64,000 bases of DNA from Corynebacterium sp. Marseille-P4321 (GCF_903645305.1 NZ_CAHJXO010000002.1:434001-498000), one strand, 5' to 3'. Shown: positions 45,378 to 54,875, counted from the stretch's first letter. Made by a program: numbers and translations. Notes: generated by a model from the sequence alone, not told the origin.

Positions 45378-46025
45378 TTATTTCAGGTTCCCGGCGCGGC
45401 GCTGCCGCTCGACTGCGGGCACCTTGAAGTCGTCGGCGTTTAAGGCGACGAAGTGGTGGTCGCGCCACGCGCCGTCGATGTGCAGGTTGCGGCGCATGTA
45501 GCCCTCCTCGACGAACCCGTTGGCCTCAAGCACCCGCCCCGAGGCCGGGTTGTACGGCAGGTAGGTCGCGGTGACGCGGTGCATGCCCACACGGTGAAAG
45601 GCGTGGTCCACGCCGAGCGCGCACGCGGCTGTAGCTACGCCGCGGCCCATGTACGGCGAGTGGACCCAGTAGCCGATCCAGCACTCGGACACGATGCCGT
45701 GCTGGATGTTGCCCAGGGTGACTTGGCCCGCGAAGTGGCCTTCGACCTCGATGACCATCGGCACTACGTGGCCCCTGCCGGCCATGCGCTTCAGGTTGAG
45801 CCAGTTGTTGCGCCACGCCGTGTAGCTGTGGGCGGACTCCCAGGTGCCGTCGACGGTGGGCTCGACGGGTTTGAGCCAGGCCTCGTCCACGATGCGGCAG
45901 CCGCACCACGCGTCGCCGTCGGAGGCGCGCAGCGGGCGCAGGTGCATGCGTTCGCCGCTGCGCAGGATGACCTGCGGGGTGCTCTCGGGCCAGCCCGGGG
46001 TGGGCTCGCGGAAAAGGTCCAACAT
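45378..46025 (-). CDS. rimJ: GNAT acetyltransferase, RimJ-like
   Basis: 215 residues. GNAT fold with HLRPLRASDGDAW, GQVTLGNIQHGIVSECWIGYWVHSPYMGRGVATAAC (the acetyl-CoA loop is GRGVAT; residues about 110-145), HRVTATYLPYNPASGRVLEANGF and EGYMRRNLHIDGAWRDHHFVAL. RimJ/RimL enzymes acetylate N-termini of ribosomal or other proteins. It starts 12 bp after glp and is followed by glpR, the order known in actinobacteria. True substrate unknown. Confidence 0.88.
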   Translation of the reverse strand: MLDLFREPTPGWPESTPQVILRSGERMHLRPLRASDGDAWCGCRIVDEAWLKPVEPTVDGTWESAHSYTAWRNNWLNLKRMAGRGHVVPMVIEVEGHFAGQVTLGNIQHGIVSECWIGYWVHSPYMGRGVATAACALGVDHAFHRVGMHRVTATYLPYNPASGRVLEANGFVEEGYMRRNLHIDGAWRDHHFVALNADDFKVPAVERQRRAGNLK

Positions 46026-46037
46026 GGCGCTTCGCTG

Positions 46038-47369
46038 CTAGCTGCGCTGGCGGAGGAACTCGACGTCCACAACCTCGCCCGGGCGGATGTGCGTGACGTC
46101 CTCCGGGATGTGGATGATGGCGTTGGCCTCCGCGAACCCGGCTAGAAGGTGGGTTGGGCCAGCGGAGAGCGAGCTGAGCGATTCCACCAGGTAGTCGCCG
46201 GTGTCAGCGTCGCGCATCAGCTTGGCACGCACGTAGCCGCGGCGCCCGGCGATCGAATCGATGGGGCGCATGGAACGCGCAGGCACCGTGCGCCGCGACA
46301 ACGCGGACTTGCCCAGCGAGCGGCGGATGGCGGGGCGCACGATGGCCTCCGCGATCACAAGGGCCGCCACCGGGTTGTTCGGCAGCAGGAACGTGGGGAT
46401 GCGCTCCTCCCCCAGCAGCCCGAAGCCCTGGACGGACCCGGGGTGCATGGCCACGCGAGCGGTGTCGATTTCACCGAGCTCGCGCAGGATGTCCTGCAGC
46501 GGCGCCGCGCCGGAACCGCCCACCGCGCCGGTGACGATGATCACCTCGCTGCGCGCGATCTGGGTATTGAGCGTCTCGCGCAACTGACGCGGTTCGGCGT
46601 TCATGATGCCCACGCGGCTGACATCCGCGCCCGCTTCCTTCGCGGCCGCGGCCACCACGTAGGAGGCGATGTCATAGACCTGCCCCTGGCCGGGCTCGCG
46701 CTCCAGGTCGACCAGCTCAAGGCCGTAGGACAGCACGGTCACGCGCGGACGCGGGTAGACGAGCACCTTGTCGCGCCCCGCGGCAGCGGCCAAGCCAATC
46801 TGCGCAGGCCCGAGCACCGCGCCCTGGCGTACGGCAACGTCGCCGGGCTGGATGTCCGCGCCGGGCGCGCGTACGAAATCTCCGGTGGCCACCGGGCGTT
46901 GCGGGGTGACACGCCTGCGGCCGCGGTCGGTCCACTCCAGCGGCAGCACCGCGTCGGCGAGGGTGGGAAGTGGCGCGCCTGTTGCCACGCGCACCGCCTG
47001 GCGCGGCTGCAGCCGCAGCGGCTTTTGCGAACCCGCGGGCACCTCCCCCACCACCGGCAGCGATTGCTCGCGGGCGGGCTGGGGCGCCCCAGGGGCAGCA
47101 GGGGCAGCAGGGGCAGTAGCAGCAATAGCGTCAGCGTCGCCGTCCTCGTCAGGCGCGGTGCGCGGGCGCAAGCCCACGGCCCCACCGACGTCCACGGCGC
47201 GCACCGCGAAGCCGTCGACAGCCGCCTGCGCGAAACCCGGCACGGGGTGCGAGGCGGTGACTTCCTCGGCGCACATCAAGCCGAGCGCGTCGGTCAGCGA
47301 CGCCCGGATCGGCTCCGGCACCACCGCCGCATCAACCACCATTGCAAGCTGCTCATCAACGCTGCGCAT
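46038..47369 (-). CDS. glp: MoeA/gephyrin-like protein Glp
   Basis: 443 residues. Domains: MoeA N-terminal region (GFAQAAVDGFAVRAVD), domain III core (PRPRVTVLSYGLELVDLE; VIIVTGAVGGSG; RVAMHPGSVQGFG; FLLPNNPVAALV) and C-terminal domain IV. MoeA inserts molybdate into molybdopterin, but this syntenic homologue (galU-glp-rimJ-glpR) is the corynebacterial Glp that works with FtsZ and GlpR at the septum. Its PGNP-like loop reads LPNNPVA, while MoeA has LPGNPVS; this supports a divergent role. An Ala/Pro-rich insert (residues about 65-100) is probably disordered. Confidence 0.85.
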   Translation of the reverse strand: MRSVDEQLAMVVDAAVVPEPIRASLTDALGLMCAEEVTASHPVPGFAQAAVDGFAVRAVDVGGAVGLRPRTAPDEDGDADAIAATAPAAPAAPGAPQPAREQSLPVVGEVPAGSQKPLRLQPRQAVRVATGAPLPTLADAVLPLEWTDRGRRRVTPQRPVATGDFVRAPGADIQPGDVAVRQGAVLGPAQIGLAAAAGRDKVLVYPRPRVTVLSYGLELVDLEREPGQGQVYDIASYVVAAAAKEAGADVSRVGIMNAEPRQLRETLNTQIARSEVIIVTGAVGGSGAAPLQDILRELGEIDTARVAMHPGSVQGFGLLGEERIPTFLLPNNPVAALVIAEAIVRPAIRRSLGKSALSRRTVPARSMRPIDSIAGRRGYVRAKLMRDADTGDYLVESLSSLSAGPTHLLAGFAEANAIIHIPEDVTHIRPGEVVDVEFLRQRS

Positions 47370-47383
47370 GGCTTAAACCTTAA

Positions 47384-48385
47384 TTAGCCGCGGGCCTGAA
47401 ACCGCGTCTGAAACTCCGACGCCGCCTCAGGGTGCTCCGCCTCGTACTCCGCGATGATGCGCTTGAGCACCGGGTAGAGCGCCGGTCCGTACTTTTCGTC
47501 GTGTAGGCCGAAGTCCACGTTCGCCGGGATGTAGCCGCCCGGGTTGCCAAGGTCGTGGCGCTTGCCCACGTGCACCACCACGTGCACGGGGTGACCTTCG
47601 GAGATCATCAGCTCGATCGCGTCGGTGAGCTGCAGCTCCCCACCCTTGCCGGGCGTGATGCGGCGCAACGCGTCGAACACTGCGCGGTCAAGCAGGTAGC
47701 GGCCCGTGGCCACCAGGGTGGACGGCGCGTCCTCCACCGCCGGCTTTTCCACCATGCCTCGCACGCGTTTGACCTCGAAGCCTTCGAACTGCGCGTCGCC
47801 CTCAGCCCCCGCGACGTCCTCAACGTCCTCAACATCAAAGACGCCGTAGTTGAACACCTCCTCGCGCTCAACGTTGAAGGCGCACAGCACCGAGCCGCCG
47901 AGGGCTTCGCGCACGCGCACCATCTTCTCCATCACGCCTGCGGGCAGCACGAGGTCGTCAGGCAGCATGACGGCCACCACGTCTTCGTCGTCGCCCAGCG
48001 CTGATTCCGCGCAGCCCACCGCGTGGCCGAGGCCGAGCGGGGCGTCTTGGGTGACCGCCACAGCGTCGATAAGCCCGTTCGCGCGGCTAACCTTGTCCGC
48101 CTGCTCCTGCTTACCGCGCTCGAGCAGCCGGTCGCGCAGCTCGTCGAATTCGCCGAAGTGGCGCATGATCTCCTGCTTGTTCGGCGCGACCACCACGGCC
48201 AGGCGCTGCGCGCCCAGTGCCGCGGCTTCCTCGGCGATCAGCTCAATGCCCGGCGTGTCTACAACAGGCAGCAGCTCCTTCGGCACAGTCTTCGTGGCCG
48301 GCAGGAAGCGGGTCCCCATCCCCGCGGCCGGCACCACCACGGTCTTCACGCCGTGGCCGGTGGGCTGTTCAGTAGAATTCTGCAT
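47384..48385 (-). CDS. galU: UTP-glucose-1-phosphate uridylyltransferase
   Basis: 333 residues. Makes UDP-glucose for the cell envelope, trehalose and, if present, UDP-sulfoquinovose. Seen: VVPAAGMGTRFLPATKTVPKELLPVVDTPGIELI, GLGHAVGCAE, VMLPDDLVLP, FNYGVFDVED, VEKPAVEDAPSTLVATGRYLL, GKGGELQLTDAI and VGKRHDLGNPGGYIPANVDFGL; the first and last are the usual GalU signatures. Start MQNSTEQ at 48385 chosen. It ends 14 bp before glp. It would supply the substrate of the sqdB-like enzyme. Confidence 0.94.
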   Translation of the reverse strand: MQNSTEQPTGHGVKTVVVPAAGMGTRFLPATKTVPKELLPVVDTPGIELIAEEAAALGAQRLAVVVAPNKQEIMRHFGEFDELRDRLLERGKQEQADKVSRANGLIDAVAVTQDAPLGLGHAVGCAESALGDDEDVVAVMLPDDLVLPAGVMEKMVRVREALGGSVLCAFNVEREEVFNYGVFDVEDVEDVAGAEGDAQFEGFEVKRVRGMVEKPAVEDAPSTLVATGRYLLDRAVFDALRRITPGKGGELQLTDAIELMISEGHPVHVVVHVGKRHDLGNPGGYIPANVDFGLHDEKYGPALYPVLKRIIAEYEAEHPEAASEFQTRFQARG

Positions 48386-48449
48386 AAGTAGCAAGCTTAG
48401 CGTCCAGCACCCGCCTAGCCGCGTGCGACTCGAGAGGAAAGGCGGTCCA

Positions 48450-49037
48450 ATGGTTTCGAAGGAAAGCATGCGGTCGGCCCACGTCGCGGCACGCAAGGGG
48501 TTGCGGCAGGAGCAGAAGCAGCTTTACGACGCGGCCGTGGCCACCCACACCCTCGCATGCATCTCCGCCTGCGGGGCCGACGGCACGAATGTCGCCGCGT
48601 ACAACCCGCTGCCCTCAGAACCCGGGCCTGCCGATTTCGCGGCGCGGCTGGCTACTCACGCCCGCACCGTGTGGCTGCCCATCTCGCTCGCGCAAGGCCG
48701 CCTCGCGTGGTCGGAGGCAGGCGGTGGCGCGGACGCTTCTGTCGCGGGCGCGCTCGGGGTGACGGAACCAACCGGACCGCGGTTTACCTCCGCGGTGCTG
48801 CGTTCCTGCGGTCTCATTGTCGTTCCTGCACTCGCCGTGGATTCCCACGGCATGCGCTTGGGCAAGGGCGCGGGCTACTACGACCGGGCCCTTACTTCGC
48901 TCGGTGAGCCGGGCGGGCGCCGCGTGCCGGTTGCCGCCGTGGTGTATGCAGACGAAGTCGTGGACTGCGTCCCGCACGACGCCCACGACGTTCCGGTCGA
49001 CGCCGTGATTACCCAGGACGGGTTCTACTTCCTGTAA
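48450..49037 (+). CDS. 5-formyltetrahydrofolate cyclo-ligase
   Basis: 195 residues. Converts 5-formyl-THF to 5,10-methenyl-THF with ATP. Seen: ARKGLRQEQK near the N-terminus, VWLPISLAQGRLAW, LIVVPALAVDSHGMRLGKGAGYYDRAL (substrate/Mg region GKGAGYYDR; residues about 125-151) and AVVYADEVVD. AGGAAAGGCGG precedes the ATG. Divergent from galU, as in M. tuberculosis (Rv0992c-galU). Confidence 0.9.
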   Translation: MVSKESMRSAHVAARKGLRQEQKQLYDAAVATHTLACISACGADGTNVAAYNPLPSEPGPADFAARLATHARTVWLPISLAQGRLAWSEAGGGADASVAGALGVTEPTGPRFTSAVLRSCGLIVVPALAVDSHGMRLGKGAGYYDRALTSLGEPGGRRVPVAAVVYADEVVDCVPHDAHDVPVDAVITQDGFYFL

Positions 49038-49096
49038 AGCCCGCCGTTTTTCGTGGTGCGAGGGAACCGGGGCAGGCGCGCGAGCGTCCAAAACAC

Positions 49097-49735
49097 ATGG
49101 ACATCTCCACACGCCTTGAAAAGTTCACCGACCAACTGCGCACACCCGGCCACCGCCGCTCCGTGATTCTGCGGCGCGCGTTAGCTCTCGCACTCCTCGT
49201 CGCCGCCTTGGGCAGCGCTCTCATCAACGCCGCCCACGCAGACCCGTACGTAGTCACCTTCGCGCGCGAGGTCGCACCCGGCACCACGCTTTCCGCCGAC
49301 GACCTGGAGCTGCGCCGCCTCCCGCCCGACATGGTGCCGGAGAACGCGCTGCGCGAGACCGCGCTCGCCGAGGGCCAGCTGCTTGCCGCCGCAGCCGCCC
49401 GCGGCGAGGTGGTCACCACGACCCGACTCGTCGGACCGGATCTCTCCGCCGCGCTACTCGCCGATGCGCCACCTGGCGAGCCGTTCTCCATGGTTCCAGT
49501 GCCGCTCGCCGAACCCGACATCATCCCCCTGATGCACCACGGCGCCCAGGTAGACGTGGTCGGCCAGGGCCCGCGCGTGGTTGCCACTGGCGGCAAGGTG
49601 GTTACCACCGGCGATGAGGGCACCGTGCTGGTGTTGCTGCGCCAGTCTGAGGCCTCCGCGGTTGCGGCGGCGTCGCTGGGCGAGCCTTTGACCCTCGTGT
49701 TGAGCGGGGCCGCGCCACCCCCTACGATCCCCTAA
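49097..49735 (+). CDS. SAF-domain (CpaB/RcpC-like) membrane protein
   Basis: 212 residues. A basic N-terminus and helix (RRALALALLVAALGSALINAA) precede an SAF domain (VVTFAREVAPGTTLSADDLELRRLPPDMVPENAL ... EGQLLAAAAARGEVVTTTRLVG; residues about 50-115). The C-terminal half resembles CpaB/RcpC pilus-assembly proteins. No pilus genes are adjacent. It lies just ahead of mscL with a 1-bp gap, though mscL seems to have its own promoter. Confidence 0.82.
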   Translation: MDISTRLEKFTDQLRTPGHRRSVILRRALALALLVAALGSALINAAHADPYVVTFAREVAPGTTLSADDLELRRLPPDMVPENALRETALAEGQLLAAAAARGEVVTTTRLVGPDLSAALLADAPPGEPFSMVPVPLAEPDIIPLMHHGAQVDVVGQGPRVVATGGKVVTTGDEGTVLVLLRQSEASAVAAASLGEPLTLVLSGAAPPPTIP

Positions 49736-49736
49736 C

Positions 49737-50171
49737 ATGCTTCAAGGCTTCAAAGACTTCATCCTGCGCGGCAACGTCATCGACATGGCGGTCGGCGTGG
49801 TCATCGGCGCCGCTTTCACGGCCGTGGTCACGTCGTTCTCCGACGCGATCATCAACCCCCTCGTCGCCTCCATCGGCGGCGTGGACTTCAGCGACGACGG
49901 GCTGGGCTTCCGCATCATCCCGGGCAACAACGCCACCTTCGTCAATTTCGGCGCCGTAATCACCGCAGTGATCAACTTCCTGCTCATCGCCGCCGTGATC
50001 TACTTTGTGCTCATCGTCCCGCGCAACAAGATCGAGGCCTTCGAAAAGGAACGCCGCGGCATCGACAAGGAAACCCCAGAACCCACGGACACTGAGCTGC
50101 TCACCGAAATCCGCGACCTGCTCGCCAGCAAGCAGCAGGGCACCCCCGGCGCGCCGACTCAGTCGCCGTAG
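49737..50171 (+). CDS. mscL: Large-conductance mechanosensitive channel MscL
   Basis: 144 residues. Safety valve against osmotic downshock. Seen: FKDFILRGNVIDMAVGVVIGAAFTAVVTSFSDAIINPL (helix 1, residues about 5-42), a periplasmic loop, and helix 2 ITAVINFLLIAAVIYFVLIVP, followed by a charged C-terminal helix. TACGAT at 49723-49728 is a good -10 for a near-leaderless start. Its end overlaps the convergent 70-residue gene by 13 bp. Confidence 0.95.
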   Translation: MLQGFKDFILRGNVIDMAVGVVIGAAFTAVVTSFSDAIINPLVASIGGVDFSDDGLGFRIIPGNNATFVNFGAVITAVINFLLIAAVIYFVLIVPRNKIEAFEKERRGIDKETPEPTDTELLTEIRDLLASKQQGTPGAPTQSP

Positions 50172-50371
50172 TGCGGCGGCCGCTCGGCCTCGTAAAACTC
50201 GCGGCCGGTCAGCGCCTCCTCCGCGTCGTCGTCCAGCACGACGTCGCGCACCGAGTCGAGGGAGCTATTGCTTATCGACGCATCCTTGGCCGGCCTATCC
50301 GCCTGACGGTCATAGTCCACCGGTGACTTACGCGCTGCGCGTCGTCGTTGCCGCACTCCGTTGCCTTCCAC
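50159..50371 (-). CDS. Hypothetical 70-residue protein downstream of the Mog-like gene
   Basis: Begins MEGNGVRQRRRAARKSPVDYD (basic, residues 1-21) and becomes acidic (VLDDDAEEALTGREFYEAERPPHYGD). No family recognised. It starts 11 bp after the mog-like stop and overlaps the 3' end of mscL. The basic-then-acidic pattern and tight spacing favour a real gene. A GCTTATCGACG copy lies inside (ASISNS codons). Confidence 0.6.
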   Translation of the reverse strand: MEGNGVRQRRRAARKSPVDYDRQADRPAKDASISNSSLDSVRDVVLDDDAEEALTGREFYEAERPPHYGD

Positions 50372-50382
50372 CAGCTGCCAGG

Positions 50383-50955
50383 CTAAACGCTGTGGCGGTT
50401 GAGCTCATCGATGAGGTGGGCGACGAGCGGAGCCATCGTCGATACGCCATCGCGAATCGCCTGTCGCGAAGACGCGAGGTTGACCACCACCGTCGAACCG
50501 GACACGCCGCAGATGCCGCGGGAGGTGCAGGCGTCCACCGCGCCGCACGCCTGGCCCGAGGAGCGGATCGCCTGGCCCACGCCCGGCACCATCGTGTCGA
50601 TCACCGCGCGGGTAGCCTCCGGCGTCTTGTCGCGCGCGCCCACGCCGGTGCCGCCCAGGGTGAGCACGAGATCCACCCCGCCGACCACGCCGGTCTCAAT
50701 CGCTTTGCGGATCTCGGACTTCTTCGACTTCACGCGCACCACGCCGTCGATCTGAAAGCCGAACTCCTCCAGCAGCTCCACCACCATCTGGTCGGTGTTG
50801 TCGCCCGGCGCGTCGTAGCGCCTATCGCCCACCAGCACGACAATCGCGCACGGCTGACTGGGGGTATCGCTTTCCAGCTCGCGCAAAGTGGCGTCGTCCG
50901 GCTCGGAAAAGTCCAGAGTGTCGAACAGTTCGGGCATGGGTGCAGCTCCCGTCAA
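50383..50955 (-). CDS. MogA/MoaB-family molybdopterin-binding protein
   Basis: 190 residues. MPT-binding domain with AIVVLVGDRRYDAPGDNTDQMVVELLEEFGF (residues about 36-66), VDLVLTLGGTGVGARDKTPEATRAVID (the TGGTG-like LGGTGVG with TPE) and GVSGSTVVVNLASS. Family members adenylate molybdopterin. Position after an HtrA protease and MprAB equals that of moaB2 (Rv0984) in M. tuberculosis. An alternative start is MPELFD at 50937. Confidence 0.88.
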   Translation of the reverse strand: MTGAAPMPELFDTLDFSEPDDATLRELESDTPSQPCAIVVLVGDRRYDAPGDNTDQMVVELLEEFGFQIDGVVRVKSKKSEIRKAIETGVVGGVDLVLTLGGTGVGARDKTPEATRAVIDTMVPGVGQAIRSSGQACGAVDACTSRGICGVSGSTVVVNLASSRQAIRDGVSTMAPLVAHLIDELNRHSV

Positions 50956-51002
50956 ATGGGTGGTGTGCGTGGACCGGTAAGTGGGTTTTCCCTGTGATGA
51001 AC

Positions 51003-52277
51003 TTACTCTGAACTCAAGGTCACATCTACCGGAATGGGCGCATTTTCTCCTTCGCGCTCCACCTGCAAGGTGACCGTCTGCCCGAAGTCCTGCGAACGGG
51101 TGGCTGCAATGAGTGCGTCCGCCGAATCGATGGGCCTGTCGTCAAGGCGCGTAATCACGTCGCCCGGGACCAGACCTGCATCATCGGCCGGGCTGCCCGG
51201 CTCGACGCCCGCCACGACGGCGCCGCCCGTGGTGTCCTGCATGATGGATACCTGCACGCCCAGCATCGGCTGGCTTGCCTGGCCGTTCTGGATGAGCTGG
51301 TCCGCTACGCGTTTGGCGAAGTTCGACGGGATAGCAAACCCGAGGCCGATGGAACCTGCTTGGCCCTGCGAGCCGAAGCCGCCGGTGGACAGCGACGCAA
51401 TCACGGAGTTCATCCCGATGAGGTTGCCGTTCATATCCACCAAAGGGCCACCGGAGTTACCTGGGTTGATCGCGGCGTCGGTCTGGATGCCGTCCATCAG
51501 GGAGCTTTCTCCCCCGCCCTGCGACGCACGCACCGGGCGGTTCAGCGCCGAAACGATACCGGTGGTCACCGTCGCGGAGAGCCCCAGCGGCGAACCAACC
51601 GCTACCACCTGCTGGCCCACTCTCAGGTCGTCGGAGTTGCCGAACTGGATCACCGGCAGGTTGTCCACGCCCTCAATCTTGATCACACCGACATCGGTGT
51701 TCACATCGGAGGCGACGAATGCGGCCGGGTGGCGGGAGCCGTCGTTAAGCGTGACCATGATCTCGGCGCGCGGGTCCTGCGCATCCGCGATGACGTGGTG
51801 GTTGGTCAACACATACCCGTCGGAGGAAATGATGGAGCCGGAACCCTCCGCCCCACCGCGCAACGTGCCCACCTCGATGGACACCACAGCCGGCAGCACG
51901 TTCGCCGCGACCTGCTCCACCGAGCCCTCCGGTGCCTCGGCCGGCTTGGCCACGCTCGGGTTCTCCAGCGCGTTTTCCGGCTCCTTCGTTTCAGCGCCAC
52001 CGAGGCCGCCGAAGCCGCCGCTTCCCGCAGTGCCCGCGAGGTAACCGGCACCCGCCCCGGCTAGCAGCGCGGTGACAAGCGCCACCGCGAACGCGGTTCC
52101 CGCCCCGCCGCGCTGCTTCTTCTGCGGCTTCGGCGGTTGTTGGGGCTGGGTCTGCGCCACCGGGGGAACCTCGTACTGTGGCTGCGTGTACCGCTGGTCC
52201 TGCGGCTCCTCATAACGGGGAAAGCTCGAGGTGTCGCCGTTTTGGGCAGGGTCGCGGGGAGGAAACGCATTAGTCAT
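51003..52277 (-). CDS. HtrA/PepD-like membrane serine protease with PDZ domain
   Basis: 424 residues. A Pro/Gln-rich cytoplasmic N-terminus of about 80 residues is followed by a helix (GTAFAVALVTALLAGAGAGYLAG), a trypsin-like domain with His in VLTNHHVIAD, Asp in NTDVGVIKIE and Ser in INPGNSGGPLV, and a PDZ domain (GVEPGSPADDAGLVPGDVITRLDDRPI). Degrades or refolds misfolded envelope proteins. Directly downstream of mprAB, whose M. tuberculosis counterpart controls pepD. CATACT lies eight bases before the ATG, suggesting a leaderless start. Confidence 0.93.
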   Translation of the reverse strand: MTNAFPPRDPAQNGDTSSFPRYEEPQDQRYTQPQYEVPPVAQTQPQQPPKPQKKQRGGAGTAFAVALVTALLAGAGAGYLAGTAGSGGFGGLGGAETKEPENALENPSVAKPAEAPEGSVEQVAANVLPAVVSIEVGTLRGGAEGSGSIISSDGYVLTNHHVIADAQDPRAEIMVTLNDGSRHPAAFVASDVNTDVGVIKIEGVDNLPVIQFGNSDDLRVGQQVVAVGSPLGLSATVTTGIVSALNRPVRASQGGGESSLMDGIQTDAAINPGNSGGPLVDMNGNLIGMNSVIASLSTGGFGSQGQAGSIGLGFAIPSNFAKRVADQLIQNGQASQPMLGVQVSIMQDTTGGAVVAGVEPGSPADDAGLVPGDVITRLDDRPIDSADALIAATRSQDFGQTVTLQVEREGENAPIPVDVTLSSE

Positions 52278-52366
52278 AAGGGACGAGTATGCCCCACCCC
52301 GCTGTGCCCGCACTTATGGGCCGACCAATCAAGACGTAACAGTTTCTGTGCGTTTGCTGGACAGGT

Positions 52367-53857
52367 TTAGCTGTAGCTCTTCTTCGGGATGACCTTCAAC
52401 GTCGTTCCAGCCTGCGCCGCGTCCCCCTCGCCTTCGCCGCTGCTGTCGTCGGCCTCAGGGGCTTTGCCTGGGAACACTACGCGGAAGCGGGCACCGCCGT
52501 CGTCGGACTCCTCCGCCACAATCGTCGCGCCGTGCCGCTCACACACCTGCTTCACAATCGCCAGGCCGAGACCAGAGCCCGGCATAGAGCGGGACTCCGG
52601 CGCGCGGTAAAAACGCTCGAACACTTTCGCGCGCTGCTCCGGGGCGATGCCGGGCCCGGAGTCGTCGACAATAAGCACTGCGTTTCGCGTGGCCGCCTTG
52701 AGCGAAACGCGCACCGTACCGCCCTTCGGCGACCACTTCGCGGCGTTATCGATGAGGTTGAGCGGGGCGCGACCCATGGCGAAGCGGTCGCCGTGAATCA
52801 CCCAGGGATCGGCGTGGAACTGGAACGTCACATCCGGCCGGCGGCGGCGCACCCGGTCGACCGCTTCTTCGAGCACCTCGTCCAACCTGAAATCTTCCGG
52901 CTCGGTACCGCGCATAGCCTCGTCGCGCGCGAGATCCACAAGGTCGCCGATGAGGATGGACATCTCCTCCATCTGGGCGAGCACATCACGCTCCAGATCC
53001 GCGCGGTCCTGCGCAGAAATCTGGTCCTGCTGGCCGGAGTTATACAGCATCATCAGCAACTCAATGTTGGTGCGCATCGAAGTCAGTGGCGTCTTCAGCT
53101 CGTGGCTCGCGTCGGCAACCAGCTGCGCCTGCTGCGTCTTCGATTCCTCAAGCGTGCGGATCATGGTGTTCACCGAGGAGGTGATCTGCGCGAACTCATC
53201 GTCGCCTTCCACAGGCAGCTGGGCGAGCTCGTCCGACTCGTTGGCCTCGTCGATGGCGTGGTGCAGGCGCCGCACCGGCCGCAGGCCCACCGCTGAGATC
53301 AACGCGCCGGCCGCCCACGCAAGCAGGCCGCCCGCGCCCGCGATCACCAGCGAGGCCGCCCCCCAGCTGCCGGAGACGAGATTCAACGGATCCGTCGGCT
53401 GCGACATCGCAACCGTGACCCCCTCCGTCGTGCGACGGGCGACGGTGCGCTGCCCGCTGTAAGTGTGCTCCGAGATCTCGTCGCCAGTAGATGCCTTCAT
53501 GTACGGCCCCGCCACCGGCACCGGATCTCCGTAAAACACGTCGGAACCCTTCGGCGAGGCAGCCACCTTTACCCGCGGGTTTGCGCGGCGGAACGCCTCC
53601 ACTTCGGCGCGTACCTGTGCGGGCTCCGTGATGTCGTCCTGCGTCAGCTGCGCCGCGAGACCGTACGTCTTGGTCTGCAAATCCGCGTCGATCATGTCCA
53701 TGCGCGTCGTGGCGGACAGCCAGAACGCGAGGCTGGTGGACAACAAGATCACCACGGCCACAATGCAGCTGGCCAACACAGCCAGCTTCAAACGCAGCGA
53801 TTGCCCCGCTCCGGGCTGGTGCGGGGCTTGCTCGCCGTCGTAGCGGCGCAAGATCAC
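52367..53857 (-). CDS. mprB: MprB-like sensor histidine kinase
   Basis: 496 residues. First helix [23 protein letters not shown], an extracytoplasmic sensor of about 130 residues, second helix [21 protein letters not shown], then HAMP and the phospho-acceptor segment [17 protein letters not shown]. The ATPase domain has [11 protein letters not shown] (N box), [12 protein letters not shown] (G1) and [11 protein letters not shown] (G2). Its ATG overlaps the mprA stop by 4 bp. Sequence order and synteny with htrA and mog identify MprB, an envelope-stress sensor. Confidence 0.93.
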   Translation of the reverse strand: MILRRYDGEQAPHQPGAGQSLRLKLAVLASCIVAVVILLSTSLAFWLSATTRMDMIDADLQTKTYGLAAQLTQDDITEPAQVRAEVEAFRRANPRVKVAASPKGSDVFYGDPVPVAGPYMKASTGDEISEHTYSGQRTVARRTTEGVTVAMSQPTDPLNLVSGSWGAASLVIAGAGGLLAWAAGALISAVGLRPVRRLHHAIDEANESDELAQLPVEGDDEFAQITSSVNTMIRTLEESKTQQAQLVADASHELKTPLTSMRTNIELLMMLYNSGQQDQISAQDRADLERDVLAQMEEMSILIGDLVDLARDEAMRGTEPEDFRLDEVLEEAVDRVRRRRPDVTFQFHADPWVIHGDRFAMGRAPLNLIDNAAKWSPKGGTVRVSLKAATRNAVLIVDDSGPGIAPEQRAKVFERFYRAPESRSMPGSGLGLAIVKQVCERHGATIVAEESDDGGARFRVVFPGKAPEADDSSGEGEGDAAQAGTTLKVIPKKSYS

Positions 53858-54552
53858 GGGGCAGTCTCCCGCAGCACGTAACCCACACCGCGCACGGTAT
53901 GGATCAAGCGGGACTCACCGCCCGCCTCAGTCTTGCGGCGCAGGTAGCCGATGTACACCTCGAGCGCATTGCCCGAAGTCGGGAAGTCGTAACCCCACAC
54001 CTCTTCCAAAATGGTTTGGCGGGCCAGCACGTGCCGCGGGTTCTGCATCAACAGGTGCAGCAGCGCGAACTCCGTGCGAGTCAGCGAGATCGCGCGGCCG
54101 CCGCGGGTGACGTCGCGCGTGGAGGTGTCCATCACCAAATCCTCGAACTGCAGGCGCGTCTGCTCCGGCTCCGCGTTCTTCTTCGCGTCCGTGCGCGCGC
54201 GGCGCAGCAGGGATCCGACGCGGGCCAACAGCTCCTCCAACGCGAACGGCTTCGCCAGGTAATCGTCCGCGCCGGCGTCCAGGCCCGCAACACGGTCGGA
54301 CACGCTATCACGCGCAGTGAGCATGAGAATCGGTCCCTCATACCCCGAAGAGCGCAGGGTACGGCACACGCCGAACCCGTCCAGCTTGGGCATCATGAGG
54401 TCCAAGATGGTCAGATCCGGCTGTTCCTGGCGGATCTGGTCGAGCGCGTCCTCGCCGTCTTCAGCGAGCACTACGTCGTACCCGTTGAAACGCAGCGAGC
54501 GGCGGAGCGACTCGCGCACCGCCTGCTCGTCATCAGCTACGAGAATTTTCAT
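53854..54552 (-). CDS. mprA: MprA-like OmpR-family response regulator
   Basis: 232 residues. Receiver with [10 protein letters not shown] acidic pocket, phospho-acceptor Asp in [13 protein letters not shown], Thr in ILMLTARD and Lys in DYLAKPF. The C-terminal winged helix ([36 protein letters not shown], about residues 150-185) is OmpR type. First gene of the mprA-mprB unit. Its promoter lies in AT-rich sequence at 54553-54600, beside the rpmF terminator. Confidence 0.94.
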   Translation of the reverse strand: MKILVADDEQAVRESLRRSLRFNGYDVVLAEDGEDALDQIRQEQPDLTILDLMMPKLDGFGVCRTLRSSGYEGPILMLTARDSVSDRVAGLDAGADDYLAKPFALEELLARVGSLLRRARTDAKKNAEPEQTRLQFEDLVMDTSTRDVTRGGRAISLTRTEFALLHLLMQNPRHVLARQTILEEVWGYDFPTSGNALEVYIGYLRRKTEAGGESRLIHTVRGVGYVLRETAP

Positions 54553-54591
54553 AGGGATATTATGACTTATTTTTTCTTTAGTGTTGGTTAG

Positions 54592-54628
54592 TTATAAAAA
54601 ATACCGGACACCTGTTAACGGTGACCGG
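54592..54628 (-). terminator. Rho-independent terminator of rpmE2-rpmF
   Basis: On the minus strand CCGGTCACC and GGTGTCCGG form a stem with one mismatch and a seven-base loop, followed by TATTTTTTATAA. Confidence 0.8.
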
Positions 54629-54668
54629 CATGTGCGCCGCGCAGATCAGCCTGAGCGGCGCGGTCGGC

Positions 54669-54842
54669 TTAGAACTGCTCGACGTCGATAAGCCCAGCCT
54701 GTGCAGCCTTGACCAGGCGGCGCGGGATCTGCACCTCGCGGCCGTCGACCTTCACGTTGACCAGATCCGGGTTGTTGGCCTTCCACTGCGCGCGGCGAGT
54801 GCGGGTATTCGCGCGGGACTTCCTGAACTTGGGTGTTGCCAT
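54669..54842 (-). CDS. rpmF: 50S ribosomal protein L32, zinc-free form
   Basis: 57 residues, beginning [20 protein letters not shown] and ending GLIDVEQF. No cysteine, so the CxxC zinc site of other L32 proteins is absent; this is the actinobacterial short form. It lies 33 bp after rpmE2 and next to mprA, as in M. tuberculosis. The 11-base word occurs in the GLIDVE codons. Confidence 0.92.
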   Translation of the reverse strand: MATPKFRKSRANTRTRRAQWKANNPDLVNVKVDGREVQIPRRLVKAAQAGLIDVEQF

Positions 54843-54875
54843 TGTGTTTCTCCTTTACGCCCTGTTGTGTACCTG

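Noticed and set aside
46038..47369. Plain MoeA of molybdenum cofactor synthesis
   Set aside because: Not excluded, but synteny with galU, rimJ and a GlpR-like gene and the changed LPNNPVA loop make Glp the better call.
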